DNA from: Lachnospiraceae bacterium
Lineage (GTDB): Bacteria > Bacillota > Clostridia > Lachnospirales > Lachnospiraceae
Assembly: GCA_017465475.1 (NCBI GenBank)
Contig: JAFTWC010000042.1
Location: 21,398 to 85,397 of the forward strand
Direction: 5' to 3'
Length of the DNA: 64,000 nt
Positions 1 through 8,984 of this stretch are shown in pieces (position 1 is the stretch's first letter; the number at the start of each line of letters is the position of its first letter). Below the pieces are notes generated by a model that was given only the letters and a program-made list of their open reading frames with translations, searched no databases and was not told where the DNA came from. The translations under genes and the position numbers were made by a program.

Positions 1-625
1 TTACCAAATATCCTTTTATCCTGCTGCCGGTCTTTACCCGACCCGCTACGATACAAACATATTCTTTATGAATGGTTCGCTCTTTAAAAAGACCGGACAA
101 GGTTTGAAGTCCTTCCATGCTTTTTCCAGCCGTAATCAATCCGCTGGTGTTTCGGTCCAAGCGATTGCATACTCCCGGACGGAATGTCTGCAAATCGGAT
201 TCTTTCAATGCTCCCGAGCGTAACAAATAAGATATCACCCATTCATTTAGGGAATAATCCTCCGGAGCAGCTTTTTGAGACAACACCCCCACCGGCTTAT
301 TTAAAACCAACACATCTTCATCCTCATAAACAATGCGAATATCCGAAAACTCCTTCGGTTCTTTTCCTGTTTTTTCTTCTACAGCTGTAGTCTTATCTTT
401 TTTTTCGCTTTGAAACCCTTTGATGGTATCCTCGGACAGAAAAAGGCAGACTTCGTCTGTCTCTTTTAAAACCTCCGAGCCGTCTGCCCTCTTCCCGTTT
501 AATGTTATATTTTTCTTGCGCAACATTTTATGAAAAAAACTCTGCGGTGCCGCGTCCATATACTTCACAAGAAGCTTAAACAGCTTCTGTCCGGCCTCAT
601 TTTTCGATACGATAATCTTTTTCAT
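1..625 (-). CDS. RluA-family pseudouridine synthase, cut by window edge
   Basis: Converts uridine to pseudouridine in rRNA or tRNA. Only the first 208 codons are present, so about a third of a typical 300-residue protein is missing. Residues 1-60 look like the S4-type RNA-binding segment (LRKKNITLNGK). The catalytic region follows with LNKPVGVLSQK and the NRLDRNTSGL motif that carries the catalytic aspartate. A charged Lys/Glu linker separates the two. It is the last visible gene of the long leftward array and starts 19 bases after the membrane protein gene. The target base cannot be named from this fragment. Confidence 0.85.
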   Translation of the reverse strand, partial: MKKIIVSKNEAGQKLFKLLVKYMDAAPQSFFHKMLRKKNITLNGKRADGSEVLKETDEVCLFLSEDTIKGFQSEKKDKTTAVEEKTGKEPKEFSDIRIVYEDEDVLVLNKPVGVLSQKAAPEDYSLNEWVISYLLRSGALKESDLQTFRPGVCNRLDRNTSGLITAGKSMEGLQTLSGLFKERTIHKEYVCIVAGRVKTGSRIKGYLV

Positions 626-644
626 ACTTTAACCGCCTTTTCTT

Positions 645-1211
645 TTATACTGCCAATGAACGAAGAAAATCCGTCAATTCTGTCCATTCCTCCTCCGTTC
701 TGGTGGCCGTATCCGCATTCTTTACTTCCGAAAGGAAACGTTCTTCTTCCTTGTAAACAATTACCTTTCCCGGAATTCCTCTTTTCTTTAACTCTTGGGA
801 CAAATACTCCGTAATCTTTTCCGTTTTTTCTTTGTCCCGTGCCGCCAGACCGATGACCTTATGTCCTGTCAGTACCACAAAAGACATTCCCATGGCCCGT
901 TCTCCGGAAGTAAACAAATAGTCTGATAACAAAATACTTCCCTCCGGTACCACTGCCTTTACCCGGTCATACAGCTCCGATTCCGGGGTATGATACGGCA
1001 ACATCACAAACCAGGTACAAAGATACCGCGCCATGGGAAGTACAAATAAAACCGCAAACACGGTAAAAATATTTCTTGATTCAAACTTGTTTAAGCACAA
1101 TCCCGCTATAAAAATAGCCACACCAACAGCTATCATGAGCAATGCTCCTCTTAAATTACTGTTCTTCTGCGCCCGGATATGTCCGTATTCACATCGTTCG
1201 ACTTTCTTCAT
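645..1211 (-). CDS. Two-helix membrane protein of unknown function
   Basis: A 188-residue protein with two hydrophobic helices (about residues 21-40 and 48-71) and a soluble C-terminal half of about 115 residues. I recognise no catalytic motif. The C-terminal half has an alternating strand/helix look (VLTGHKVIGLAA, then a Lys/Glu-rich helix, then KVIVYKEEERF), as in small nuclease- or sensor-like cytoplasmic domains, but that is only an impression. A GGAG motif precedes the ATG. It lies 9 bases after the HAD gene in the same array, so it is probably co-transcribed. Confidence 0.75.
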   Translation of the reverse strand: MKKVERCEYGHIRAQKNSNLRGALLMIAVGVAIFIAGLCLNKFESRNIFTVFAVLFVLPMARYLCTWFVMLPYHTPESELYDRVKAVVPEGSILLSDYLFTSGERAMGMSFVVLTGHKVIGLAARDKEKTEKITEYLSQELKKRGIPGKVIVYKEEERFLSEVKNADTATRTEEEWTELTDFLRSLAV

Positions 1212-1220
1212 CCTCGTCTC

Positions 1221-1868
1221 CTATCTTTTGATTTCATCATAGTGCGTAATATAATAATCCGCCAGTCTCAGTTTTTCTTCCCTGTAATCTGCGGAAAAAT
1301 CATCTTCCACACCGCAAACCTTCATACCGGCAGCTTTTCCTGCTAAAATTCCTTCCGGAATATCTTCAAACACAAGACATTGTTCCGGTTCTACTCCTAA
1401 ATACCGTGCCACCAAAAGATAAATGTCCGGTGCCGGCTTTCCTGTCTTTACTTCGCAGGACATATGTACTTCGTCAAAATAAGGTGCAATCCCCAATGTA
1501 TCCAATACAGCCAAAGCAAGCTCCTTGGAATTGCTGGTAGCAATGCCCGTCTGAATCCCCTCTTTCTTTAAATCTTTCAAAAAAGAAAGCACTCCCGGCT
1601 TTAGGGGAACTTCATGACAATACTTATCCATAGCCATTTCATTCCAGTCATCCTTAATCTTTTCCAAACTGTCCGGAATTCCGAAGGTTTCCTTAAAATA
1701 CACCGCTGTTTCCGAAAAGCTCATGCCGGAAATCTTTTTTTGTAAATCCGGCGGGAGTTCGATTCCGAACCGGGCCAGATATTCAATATCGATTGCCTCC
1801 CACATCCACATGGAATCCACAACCGTTCCGTCCAAATCAAAAATTACCGCTTTGATATTTTCTAACAA
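1221..1868 (-). CDS. HAD-superfamily phosphatase, beta-phosphoglucomutase-like
   Basis: A phosphatase or phosphomutase of the HAD family acting on a small phosphorylated metabolite. Motif I is FDLDGTVVDS with Asp11 and Asp13. Motif II is IATSNSKE, the motif III lysine is in KTGKPAPDIY, and motif IV is VFEDIPEGILAGKAAG. The helical cap between motifs I and II fits the beta-phosphoglucomutase/phosphoglycolate phosphatase group. I place the start at a TTG at 1868 because AAAGGAG lies 8 bases upstream. A longer reading from 1895 would bury that ribosome site inside the gene. The substrate is unknown. Confidence 0.85.
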   Translation of the reverse strand: MLENIKAVIFDLDGTVVDSMWMWEAIDIEYLARFGIELPPDLQKKISGMSFSETAVYFKETFGIPDSLEKIKDDWNEMAMDKYCHEVPLKPGVLSFLKDLKKEGIQTGIATSNSKELALAVLDTLGIAPYFDEVHMSCEVKTGKPAPDIYLLVARYLGVEPEQCLVFEDIPEGILAGKAAGMKVCGVEDDFSADYREEKLRLADYYITHYDEIKR

Positions 1869-1919
1869 GCATCTCACTCCTTTTACATCCCGCAATTCCC
1901 GTCACACTGTATGCGATAC

Positions 1920-2669
1920 CTACTTTTCTTTCACACTGTCACGCAGTGTCTGTACTTCTTCCTCCGTAAGCGGTCTGTACTCTCCCGGAAGCAAAGTCTC
2001 ATCTAATGTAACTCCTCCCATTGCCATCCGCTTTAAGTACAACACTTCATTTCCTGTTGCCGCAAACATCCTCTTTACCTGGTGGAACTTTCCTTCCTGT
2101 AATGTAACTGCGGCAGCACATCCGCCTTCCGGCAAAAAAATTTCTTTCTCCTGTTCGGTCAACGTCCTAAGAACCGCCGGCATAGCAGTCAGTTCCTCAT
2201 CCACCTTCATTCCGGAGGCAAATACTTTCACATCTTCCTCGGTAATCTCTCTTATAAGCTTCGCAAAATATAATTTATCCGCATGCTTTTTCGGAGAAAT
2301 CAGTTGATGGGACAATATCCCGTCATCCGTAAGAAGCAAAAGGCCTTCCGTATCCTTATCAAGCCGCCCCACCGGAAATAAATTCCTTCGTTTTTTATCC
2401 TCGGATGACAACAGGCTCAAAACAGTCCTTGCCTCATTGTCCTTCGTTGCAGACACGGTTCCGGCAGGCTTATTTAACATATAATAAACAAACTTCTGAA
2501 AGGTCAGTTTTTCTCCGTCCAATGTCAAAACATCGCTGTCTTCTTTCACCTGCTCCGCAATGGTTTTTCTGACATCACCGTTTACACAAACTCTGCCCTT
2601 TGTAATTACGTCTCTTGCCTGGGACCGGGTCATACCGGTCAGCTCTGCCACAAGCTTGTCTAACCGCAT
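1920..2669 (-). CDS. rsuA: RsuA-type 16S rRNA pseudouridine synthase
   Basis: Family members make pseudouridine 516 in 16S rRNA. The 249-residue protein has an N-terminal S4 domain (MRLDKLVAELTGMTRSQARD) followed by the catalytic domain with YYMLNKPAG, the active-site motif GRLDKDTEGLLLLTDDG, and the C-terminal GKFHQVKRMFAATGNEV block. Motif order, length and the RPLTEEE tail fit RsuA better than RluB, RluE or RluF. It starts 11 bases after the methyltransferase gene, so two 16S modification enzymes sit side by side. Confidence 0.85.
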   Translation of the reverse strand: MRLDKLVAELTGMTRSQARDVITKGRVCVNGDVRKTIAEQVKEDSDVLTLDGEKLTFQKFVYYMLNKPAGTVSATKDNEARTVLSLLSSEDKKRRNLFPVGRLDKDTEGLLLLTDDGILSHQLISPKKHADKLYFAKLIREITEEDVKVFASGMKVDEELTAMPAVLRTLTEQEKEIFLPEGGCAAAVTLQEGKFHQVKRMFAATGNEVLYLKRMAMGGVTLDETLLPGEYRPLTEEEVQTLRDSVKEK

Positions 2670-2680
2670 GCATATCCTCC

Positions 2681-4057
2681 TTACATCATCCGCCAGCCTG
2701 CCAGATACTTATTTTTTATCACACCGCCGTTTGCTTTCCCCCAGCCCAACGGATATCCGTCAACGCAAATAAGTACAAAACCGTCTTGTACCGGTGTTTT
2801 CGCCGTAATGGTTTCACACTTTAAGTAGCGGATTACATCTTCGTCCTCTGCTGTCATATTATAACAATTATCGTATTCTTCTGCTTTTAACGCACATGCC
2901 AATGCCTGGCTTGGTTCAAAACGATTCTTCTTCATCTCCCCCAGTAATAAACCGGAGCGCAAAATCCGAAGCCCTGTCAAATCCGGCAGTCCATCCGGCA
3001 GGTAATATAATCGTTCTTCTCTTGCCACAATCCGTTCCGCCACAATCGGAAGAGATAAACGTTTTAAAAATTCTTCCGCTTCCCCTGATAATTTGGCCGG
3101 TCGAACCCGTTCCACTGTCGGAAACGTCCCCTGTGCATCTTCGGACTTCTTTAACAGTGCCACAAAGTGACCTTCTCCTTCCATCCTGTGAGGCCAGATG
3201 CGAATAGCTTTCTTTGTTTCTTCCGGCGCATCTGCCCATTCCGGTCGTCCTGTAGCAAAGCCTTCATACCAAAGAGGCGATTCCACCATAGAAAGTTCCG
3301 GATACTCTCTTAGCAAAAAGGCAAGGGTATCCTCATCTTCCTCCGGAGAAAAGGTACAGGTAGAATACAGCAACATTCCGCCGGGACGTAACATTCTTAC
3401 TGCCGACGGCAAAATCTCCCTCTGAAGCTTCTGATAGTACTCCACACCGTACTGTTCCCAATTTTTCATAATCGCCGGACTCTTTCGGAACATTCCTTCT
3501 CCCGAACAAGGAGCATCTACCAGAATCTTATCAAAATATCCCGCAAACCGCTCCGCAAGCTTTGCCGGAGGTTCACTGACAATCACTGCATTTTTCGTAC
3601 CGAACAGTTCCAAATTTTTAAGGAGTGCTTTTGCTCTGGAGTTACTGATATCATTGGATACCAATACCCCTTCCCCGGCAAGTTTTGCCGCCAACTCCGT
3701 ACTTTTTCCTCCCGGTGCTGCACACAAATCCAACACTTTCTCTCCCGGTGTTACCGGAAGTACTGCAGCCGGTGTCATGGCACTGGGTTCCTGAATATAA
3801 TATAAGCCCGCAAAATAATACGGATGTTTTGCCGGTTGCGCCACATCCGCATCATAATAAAATCCGTTCTTAATCCACGGAATTTGTCGCACCGTTACCG
3901 GTGCTATGTCACAGAATTCTTCCGCAGATAACTTCATCGTATTTACACGCAGGCCGGCTGCATGCTCCGCATCATACCCTTTTGCAAAGGCATCATACTC
4001 GGCACCCAGCAGCTCGCGCATCCTTTTTTCAAACTTCTCCGGTAATTGAATTGCCAT
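2681..4057 (-). CDS. RsmF-like rRNA (cytosine-5) methyltransferase, NOL1/NOP2/Sun family
   Basis: An SAM-dependent RNA m5C methyltransferase of 458 residues. The SAM-binding motif is LDLCAAPGGKSTELAAKL near residue 110, and the two active-site cysteines are in DAPCSGEGMFRK and YSTCTFSPEEDE. The C-terminal 150 residues resemble the extra RNA-binding region of RsmF-type proteins (GYPLGWGKANGG near the end). By family the target is a 16S rRNA cytosine, but the exact position is inferred. It is downstream of the alarmone synthetase by 29 bases. Confidence 0.85.
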   Translation of the reverse strand: MAIQLPEKFEKRMRELLGAEYDAFAKGYDAEHAAGLRVNTMKLSAEEFCDIAPVTVRQIPWIKNGFYYDADVAQPAKHPYYFAGLYYIQEPSAMTPAAVLPVTPGEKVLDLCAAPGGKSTELAAKLAGEGVLVSNDISNSRAKALLKNLELFGTKNAVIVSEPPAKLAERFAGYFDKILVDAPCSGEGMFRKSPAIMKNWEQYGVEYYQKLQREILPSAVRMLRPGGMLLYSTCTFSPEEDEDTLAFLLREYPELSMVESPLWYEGFATGRPEWADAPEETKKAIRIWPHRMEGEGHFVALLKKSEDAQGTFPTVERVRPAKLSGEAEEFLKRLSLPIVAERIVAREERLYYLPDGLPDLTGLRILRSGLLLGEMKKNRFEPSQALACALKAEEYDNCYNMTAEDEDVIRYLKCETITAKTPVQDGFVLICVDGYPLGWGKANGGVIKNKYLAGWRMM

Positions 4058-4086
4058 ACCGTCCTCCTGTTTTTCTCCTGTGTCTC

Positions 4087-4890
4087 CTACTTCAAACTCT
4101 GTACCCGGTAACCTTCCGCTATAATATCCAGTTCTTTACTGAAACGCTCCAACTGCGTCAGGTCGCCTTCCTGATACACACGGAAAAACTCATCCTGAAT
4201 TTTTACAACCTCTTTTTTATTGGCCACCTTGTACAAATTTTGGATGTTCGTCAAGATATCTGCTACAAGCCTTGCGTTATGGTTAAAGGAATTTTGAGCA
4301 TCCATAATTTCTTCTCGCACCGATGCCATTTCTTCATCCAATACCACGATAGCCTCCGCCGCCTTTAACAAACGGTTTTTCAGATTTTCCGGCATATTTT
4401 TCTTATACTTGTACTGCAGCGAATGCTCAATGGTAGCCCAAAAATTCATGGCAAGGGTACGAATCTGGATTTCCACCTGTAACCGCTTCGGTCCCTTTAA
4501 GGTTTCCACCGTATAATATACAATCATGTGATAACTTCGGTATCCGCTCTTTTTTACATTCACCAGATAGTCTTTTTCTTCTTTCACCTGCATATCCGCA
4601 CGGTTTTTTATGAGTTCCACTACCTTATAAATATCTTCGGTAAACTGGCAGATGATACGAATACCTGCTATATCTTCAATATAACTTTCAAACTCTTCAA
4701 ACGCAATTCCCTTTTTCTGACATTTTTCCAGAATACTGGAAATAGACTTTAGTCTTCCCTTTACCTGCTCTACCGGAGAATAACTTCCGCTTTTCCGGTA
4801 GGCATCGATTAAGTGCTCAAACTTAACTACTATCTCATCTACCGCCAGTGCATACGGTTCCAACAGCTCTCTCCAAAGCTGAATTTCCAT
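4087..4890 (-). CDS. Small alarmone synthetase (RelQ/YjbM type GTP pyrophosphokinase)
   Basis: Makes (p)ppGpp-type alarmones from ATP and GDP/GTP. The protein is 267 residues with a single RelA/SpoT synthetase domain and no HD hydrolase, TGS or ACT domain, so it is a stand-alone synthetase. Visible family elements are KGRLKSISSILEKC, DIAGIRIICQFTEDIY, and GYRSYHMIVYY followed by EIQIRTLAMNFWATIEHSLQ. It is somewhat longer than the roughly 210-residue Bacillus versions owing to a helical C-terminal tail. It lies 36 bases after an LCP gene, so it may be transcribed with cell-envelope genes. Confidence 0.9.
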   Translation of the reverse strand: MEIQLWRELLEPYALAVDEIVVKFEHLIDAYRKSGSYSPVEQVKGRLKSISSILEKCQKKGIAFEEFESYIEDIAGIRIICQFTEDIYKVVELIKNRADMQVKEEKDYLVNVKKSGYRSYHMIVYYTVETLKGPKRLQVEIQIRTLAMNFWATIEHSLQYKYKKNMPENLKNRLLKAAEAIVVLDEEMASVREEIMDAQNSFNHNARLVADILTNIQNLYKVANKKEVVKIQDEFFRVYQEGDLTQLERFSKELDIIAEGYRVQSLK

Positions 4891-4926
4891 GTTTTACCTC
4901 CTCAAAAGCCCAATACCTCTTGTTCC

Positions 4927-6429
4927 TTATTCCCCTGTCGCAAAAATCTTGTTGTGCAGTTCCGTAATATTTTTTTCCCATTTTACACGAAGAATTTTTG
5001 CTTTTCCGACTGTTGCATCCTCAAAGCCTCCTGCTACCGGAATACGGAAAGATTCCAACGATAAAATGCGATTTTCCACTACCGACTCCAAAACCTCCTG
5101 CATATCCTCTTTGGAAATATCGGTTAACACCTGCGGAATACAATCATTAAAAATGGAAAGAAGCGTTATAATATTGGTATCCTTGAACCGATTAAACAGC
5201 TTTGTTAACACTGTTCTTTGACGCTCGGTACGTCCGAAATCATTATGGGTGCCGTTTATTGTCGGCACATAACGCACACGACAATAGCCAAGTACCTGAT
5301 TTCCGTTCATCAACTGAGTGCCGGCAACTACATTACGATACTGCGGTTTGGAAATATAATCGTGGGTACGTAAATATGTTGCCTCTTCCGCTGTTAACGT
5401 GATTTCCACGCCACCCAAACGGTCTACAATCCACTCAAAACTGTCAAATCCCACCTTCACATAGCCGTCGATTTTTACCTGGAAATTCTTTTCAATAGTC
5501 TCCATCAAAAGTTTTGCCCCACCGGCTCCGTATGCTGCATTTAACTTACCATCGGCATGCCCCGGAATCGGTACATACATATCACGCATAAAGGATGTCA
5601 TATAAATCTTCTTGGTTTTCGAATTTACCGAAACCAAAATCATGGAGTCGGAACGTTCTCCTCCCAGCTGCGGAAGTGCTTCTACACCGATTAAAAGTAT
5701 ATTATAAACATAATCCTCCTGACGCGGTTCAATGCTCGGAACCTCCAACGTTCCCGGCGTTTCCGTATTGTCCGGATTATCCGGTTCCTGTGTCAGCAAC
5801 GAATCTTCCTGATTTACCGGTGGCGGTGTCACCCCCGGTGTAATGTCTTCCGGTCTGGATACATTTTTATCCAAATACCCTGTCACAAAACTGATTAAAA
5901 GCTTCTGTCCCGGCGCCGTGCCAATCAATAAACCAAGTACAAGACAAACGGAACACAAGGAAATTGCTGTTACCTTACACCACACCGGAATACGCTTCCA
6001 AACACTTTTCTTTTTCTTCTTACTGATTTTCGGCTTATCTTCTCCTTCCGCCGGTCCGAGACTTGCCGCCATCTGCGCCGCCAAAGCTTCGTCAATACTT
6101 TGCAAAATCATATCTTCATCCGCAGTCTCGGCAGGATTTACAAACTCTTCTTCCCCAAAATCAAAATCAAAATGAAGCTCCGGAAGTTCTTCCGAATCCT
6201 CCGATGCTATGTATTCCGTTTCCGTACCTGTCGGTTCGGCACTCCCTGCTGTGACCGCAGCACCTGTTGCAACTGCAGTCTTCGCCGTAACAGCACCAAC
6301 CAGTGCGTCGGGCACCAACACTTCTCCGGTCTCTTCATCTATATCAAAGCCTTCAAATCTGGATAATACTTCTCCGGTTACTTCATCTACTTTACAACCT
6401 TCATATCTGGACTTAACTTCCTCACTCAT
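4927..6429 (-). CDS. LytR-CpsA-Psr (LCP) ligase with duplicated cytoplasmic motif
   Basis: LCP proteins attach teichoic acid or polysaccharide precursors to peptidoglycan outside the cell. This one has 500 residues: an unusual cytoplasmic N-terminus of about 150 residues, one transmembrane helix (about 151-172), a Pro/Thr-rich linker, and the LCP domain (NILLIGVEA, ERSDSMILVSVNS, SFMRDMYVPIPG, GRTERQR). The N-terminus begins with two tandem copies of a short motif, RYEGCKVDEVTGEVL then RFEGFDIDEETGEVL. AAAGGTGG precedes the ATG. It is a paralogue of the next gene, which lacks the long cytoplasmic part. Confidence 0.9.
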   Translation of the reverse strand: MSEEVKSRYEGCKVDEVTGEVLSRFEGFDIDEETGEVLVPDALVGAVTAKTAVATGAAVTAGSAEPTGTETEYIASEDSEELPELHFDFDFGEEEFVNPAETADEDMILQSIDEALAAQMAASLGPAEGEDKPKISKKKKKSVWKRIPVWCKVTAISLCSVCLVLGLLIGTAPGQKLLISFVTGYLDKNVSRPEDITPGVTPPPVNQEDSLLTQEPDNPDNTETPGTLEVPSIEPRQEDYVYNILLIGVEALPQLGGERSDSMILVSVNSKTKKIYMTSFMRDMYVPIPGHADGKLNAAYGAGGAKLLMETIEKNFQVKIDGYVKVGFDSFEWIVDRLGGVEITLTAEEATYLRTHDYISKPQYRNVVAGTQLMNGNQVLGYCRVRYVPTINGTHNDFGRTERQRTVLTKLFNRFKDTNIITLLSIFNDCIPQVLTDISKEDMQEVLESVVENRILSLESFRIPVAGGFEDATVGKAKILRVKWEKNITELHNKIFATGE

Positions 6430-6451
6430 AAATAAACCACCTTTTTCATTC

Positions 6452-7492
6452 TTATTTCAATGCATTCCAGAATTCCTCTTTGTTTGCTTCCCAATCCAAT
6501 ACAAGCGTACTGGTCACACCATTTAGATCCATGGATTCATATGTGTTTTTTGCCGGAATCTGTCGTTGCTCCATAGTCGTGATTTTCCCTTCGTACACCG
6601 CATAAATCAAATCCTGCATGGTTTCCTCGGAAATATCGGTTTCCACATAACCTAACGCTTCCTTTAAAATTTTTGCCCACTTCGTAATTCCCGCCTTCAT
6701 ATAGCGCTCGAATAAATTTTCAAGAACCATACGCTGACGTTCCGTTCTTCCGTAATCATACTTCTTTCCGTTACAATTTGCAACATGTCTGATACGACAA
6801 TAGCCCAGCGTCTGATTTCCGTTTAATACCTGTGTTCCCGTCACCACATTGCGATACGCTTCGTTGGAAATGTAGTCATGGGTATTCAGATACTGCGCTT
6901 CGTCCGCCGTCAGCGTCACTTCCGCACCGCCCAGCAAATCAATTACTTTTTCAAAACTGTCAAATCCTACCTTTACATATCCATCCGGCCATACTCCCAG
7001 CTTGTCGTACAAAATCTTATACAATCCGTTTACCCCCAATTTCCCGTAAACCGCATTGATTTTATTGGGTTTCATTCCTTCCGGTTCCACATAGGTATCA
7101 CGAAGTACTGAGGTCAGAATAATCTTTTTTTCTTTCACATGTACCGTTGCCAGAATAATGGCATCAGTTCTTCCTTTTCCCGGTGTACTTCTAATAGCCT
7201 CTTCTCCTAATAACAGGATGTGATAAAATTCTTTTTCCTTACCATCTGCCTCCGCATCAGCAGGTTTTTGGATTTGCGACAGTTCATCTCCTTCCTCATT
7301 GCCCATAAGCTCACCGTTTCCGCCCGGTATGTAGGTAACCACATCGTGCAGATAACCGGCCACAACCTTAGAGGTTAAACGTTTTCCTGCTTTTGTATAG
7401 AATAAAAACAATAAGGATGCCACCGTCACTGCAAGCACTGTAGCAACGATTAATAAGACTGCTTTTCTTCTCTCTCTATTTTTCCCTTCCAT
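6452..7492 (-). CDS. LytR-CpsA-Psr (LCP) family cell-wall ligase
   Basis: A second LCP phosphotransferase of 346 residues with a short cytoplasmic N-terminus, one transmembrane helix at about residues 12-34, and the LCP core (HILLLGEEA, GRTDAIILATVHV, SVLRDTYVEPEG, YGRTERQRMVLENLF). Core segments such as DGYVKVGFDSFE are shared with the neighbouring LCP protein, so the pair arose by duplication. The ATG at 7492 has TAAGGAG just upstream; an ATG 33 bases further out overlaps pepD and lacks a ribosome site. Confidence 0.9.
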   Translation of the reverse strand: MEGKNRERRKAVLLIVATVLAVTVASLLFLFYTKAGKRLTSKVVAGYLHDVVTYIPGGNGELMGNEEGDELSQIQKPADAEADGKEKEFYHILLLGEEAIRSTPGKGRTDAIILATVHVKEKKIILTSVLRDTYVEPEGMKPNKINAVYGKLGVNGLYKILYDKLGVWPDGYVKVGFDSFEKVIDLLGGAEVTLTADEAQYLNTHDYISNEAYRNVVTGTQVLNGNQTLGYCRIRHVANCNGKKYDYGRTERQRMVLENLFERYMKAGITKWAKILKEALGYVETDISEETMQDLIYAVYEGKITTMEQRQIPAKNTYESMDLNGVTSTLVLDWEANKEEFWNALK

Positions 7493-7511
7493 AGCATACT
7501 CCTTAGAAAAA

Positions 7512-8972
7512 CTATTTGATTTCACCGTTTTCCAATATGTTCTCTAAAAGTTTATAGATTCGTATAGCGGAACCGATATGAAGTCGTTCTGCCGGTGTAT
7601 GAATATCTTTCATTTCCGGTCCGATGGAAATCATATCAAGTCCCGGTATGGTTTCCCCTAAAATACCGCATTCCAAACCGGCATGAATCGTGGCAAGTAC
7701 CGGCTTTACTCCAAACATCTCTTCGTAAGATTTTGCATAAACTTCCCGTAACTTCGATTCTGCGTTGTATTCCCAAGCCGGATATTCACCGGACACCTCA
7801 TAGTCTCCTCCCAAAAATCCGATAAGATAGGTTAACTTCTCTCTTAAAAAGCTCAGGTAACTCCGCTTACTGCTGCGCAATGCCCAATGGAACTCCATCC
7901 CCTCTCCATTGGTTTTACAAATACCTAAATTTAATGAACTTTCTACCAGTCCCGGAATCTCCGCACTGTTTACCTGGATTCCGTTGGGAGCCTGCATCAA
8001 AAGAAATAATATCTTTTCAAAACTTCTCGGATGAAATACCGGAAGTTCCTCCACTACCTCATCCGGTGCAAACGCAATCTTTGCCTCCGGCTCCGCACTG
8101 CGGACTTCTTCCGTCATCTCAGCTGCGATTTTTTCTGCCGCAGCAATCTGTTCCTCTGTAATGTCCTCCGGAAATAAAAGCGTTGCCTGTGCGTCTCTCG
8201 GAATAGCATTATCCTTCTGGCCTCCGGAAAGCTCCTCTACCAAAAACGGAACTTCCTCCCGGAGCATATATAAATATCGCGCTAAAAACAATACTGCATT
8301 GGTTCTGTTCTTATCGATTTCCGCACCGGAATGCCCGCCAAGCAACCCGGAAACAGTGACTTTGACAGTACGACCGCCGGCAATCACTCGCTCCGTAAAG
8401 AGCTGACCTGCCACCCGCATACCGCCGGCGCAACCGCAAAGCACCACGTTTTCCTCTTCGGAATCAATATTAATCATATGTCTTCCGGTAAGCAACGCTC
8501 CGTCCAATGCCTTCGCACCGTCCATACCGGTTTCTTCATCAGTCGTAATCACCATTTCAAGTGCCGGATGTTTTAACGTATCGTCGGCCAACATTGCAAG
8601 ACAATATGCCACTGCAATACCGTCATCGCCACCCAAAGTGGTTTTATCCGCAAATAACCATTCCCCGTCTGTCAAAAGCGTTAAGCCGTCTTTTTCAAAA
8701 TCTATGGTGGCGTCGACCTCTTTTTCACATACCATGTCCATATGTCCCTGTAAAATCACCGTAGGAAGATGCTCGTAACCTGCGGATGCCTCTTTATAGA
8801 AAATCACATTATCCGCTCCGTCACGGTGATACCGGATGTTATGCTCTTTTGCAAAACATTCCAAATAATCCGCTATCTTTCCCACATTTCCGGAACCGTG
8901 CGGGATTGCTGCAATTTCCGAAAAATAATAGAATACTTTTTTATAATCCAGTGCTTCCAATTCCGCAAGCAT
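7512..8972 (-). CDS. pepD: PepD-type aminoacyl-histidine dipeptidase (M20 family)
   Basis: A cytosolic metallodipeptidase that hydrolyses Xaa-His and other dipeptides. The 486-residue length matches PepD. Metal-site motifs are visible: QGHMDMVCEK (His and Asp), LGGDDGIAVAY (bridging Asp), and TTDEETGMDGAK (the catalytic Glu pair). A C-terminal His is in DIHTPAERLHIG. There is no signal peptide. It starts 12 bases after the UPF0210 gene and ends 19 bases before the LCP gene. Confidence 0.93.
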   Translation of the reverse strand: MLAELEALDYKKVFYYFSEIAAIPHGSGNVGKIADYLECFAKEHNIRYHRDGADNVIFYKEASAGYEHLPTVILQGHMDMVCEKEVDATIDFEKDGLTLLTDGEWLFADKTTLGGDDGIAVAYCLAMLADDTLKHPALEMVITTDEETGMDGAKALDGALLTGRHMINIDSEEENVVLCGCAGGMRVAGQLFTERVIAGGRTVKVTVSGLLGGHSGAEIDKNRTNAVLFLARYLYMLREEVPFLVEELSGGQKDNAIPRDAQATLLFPEDITEEQIAAAEKIAAEMTEEVRSAEPEAKIAFAPDEVVEELPVFHPRSFEKILFLLMQAPNGIQVNSAEIPGLVESSLNLGICKTNGEGMEFHWALRSSKRSYLSFLREKLTYLIGFLGGDYEVSGEYPAWEYNAESKLREVYAKSYEEMFGVKPVLATIHAGLECGILGETIPGLDMISIGPEMKDIHTPAERLHIGSAIRIYKLLENILENGEIK

Positions 8973-8984
8973 GGTATGTCCTCC

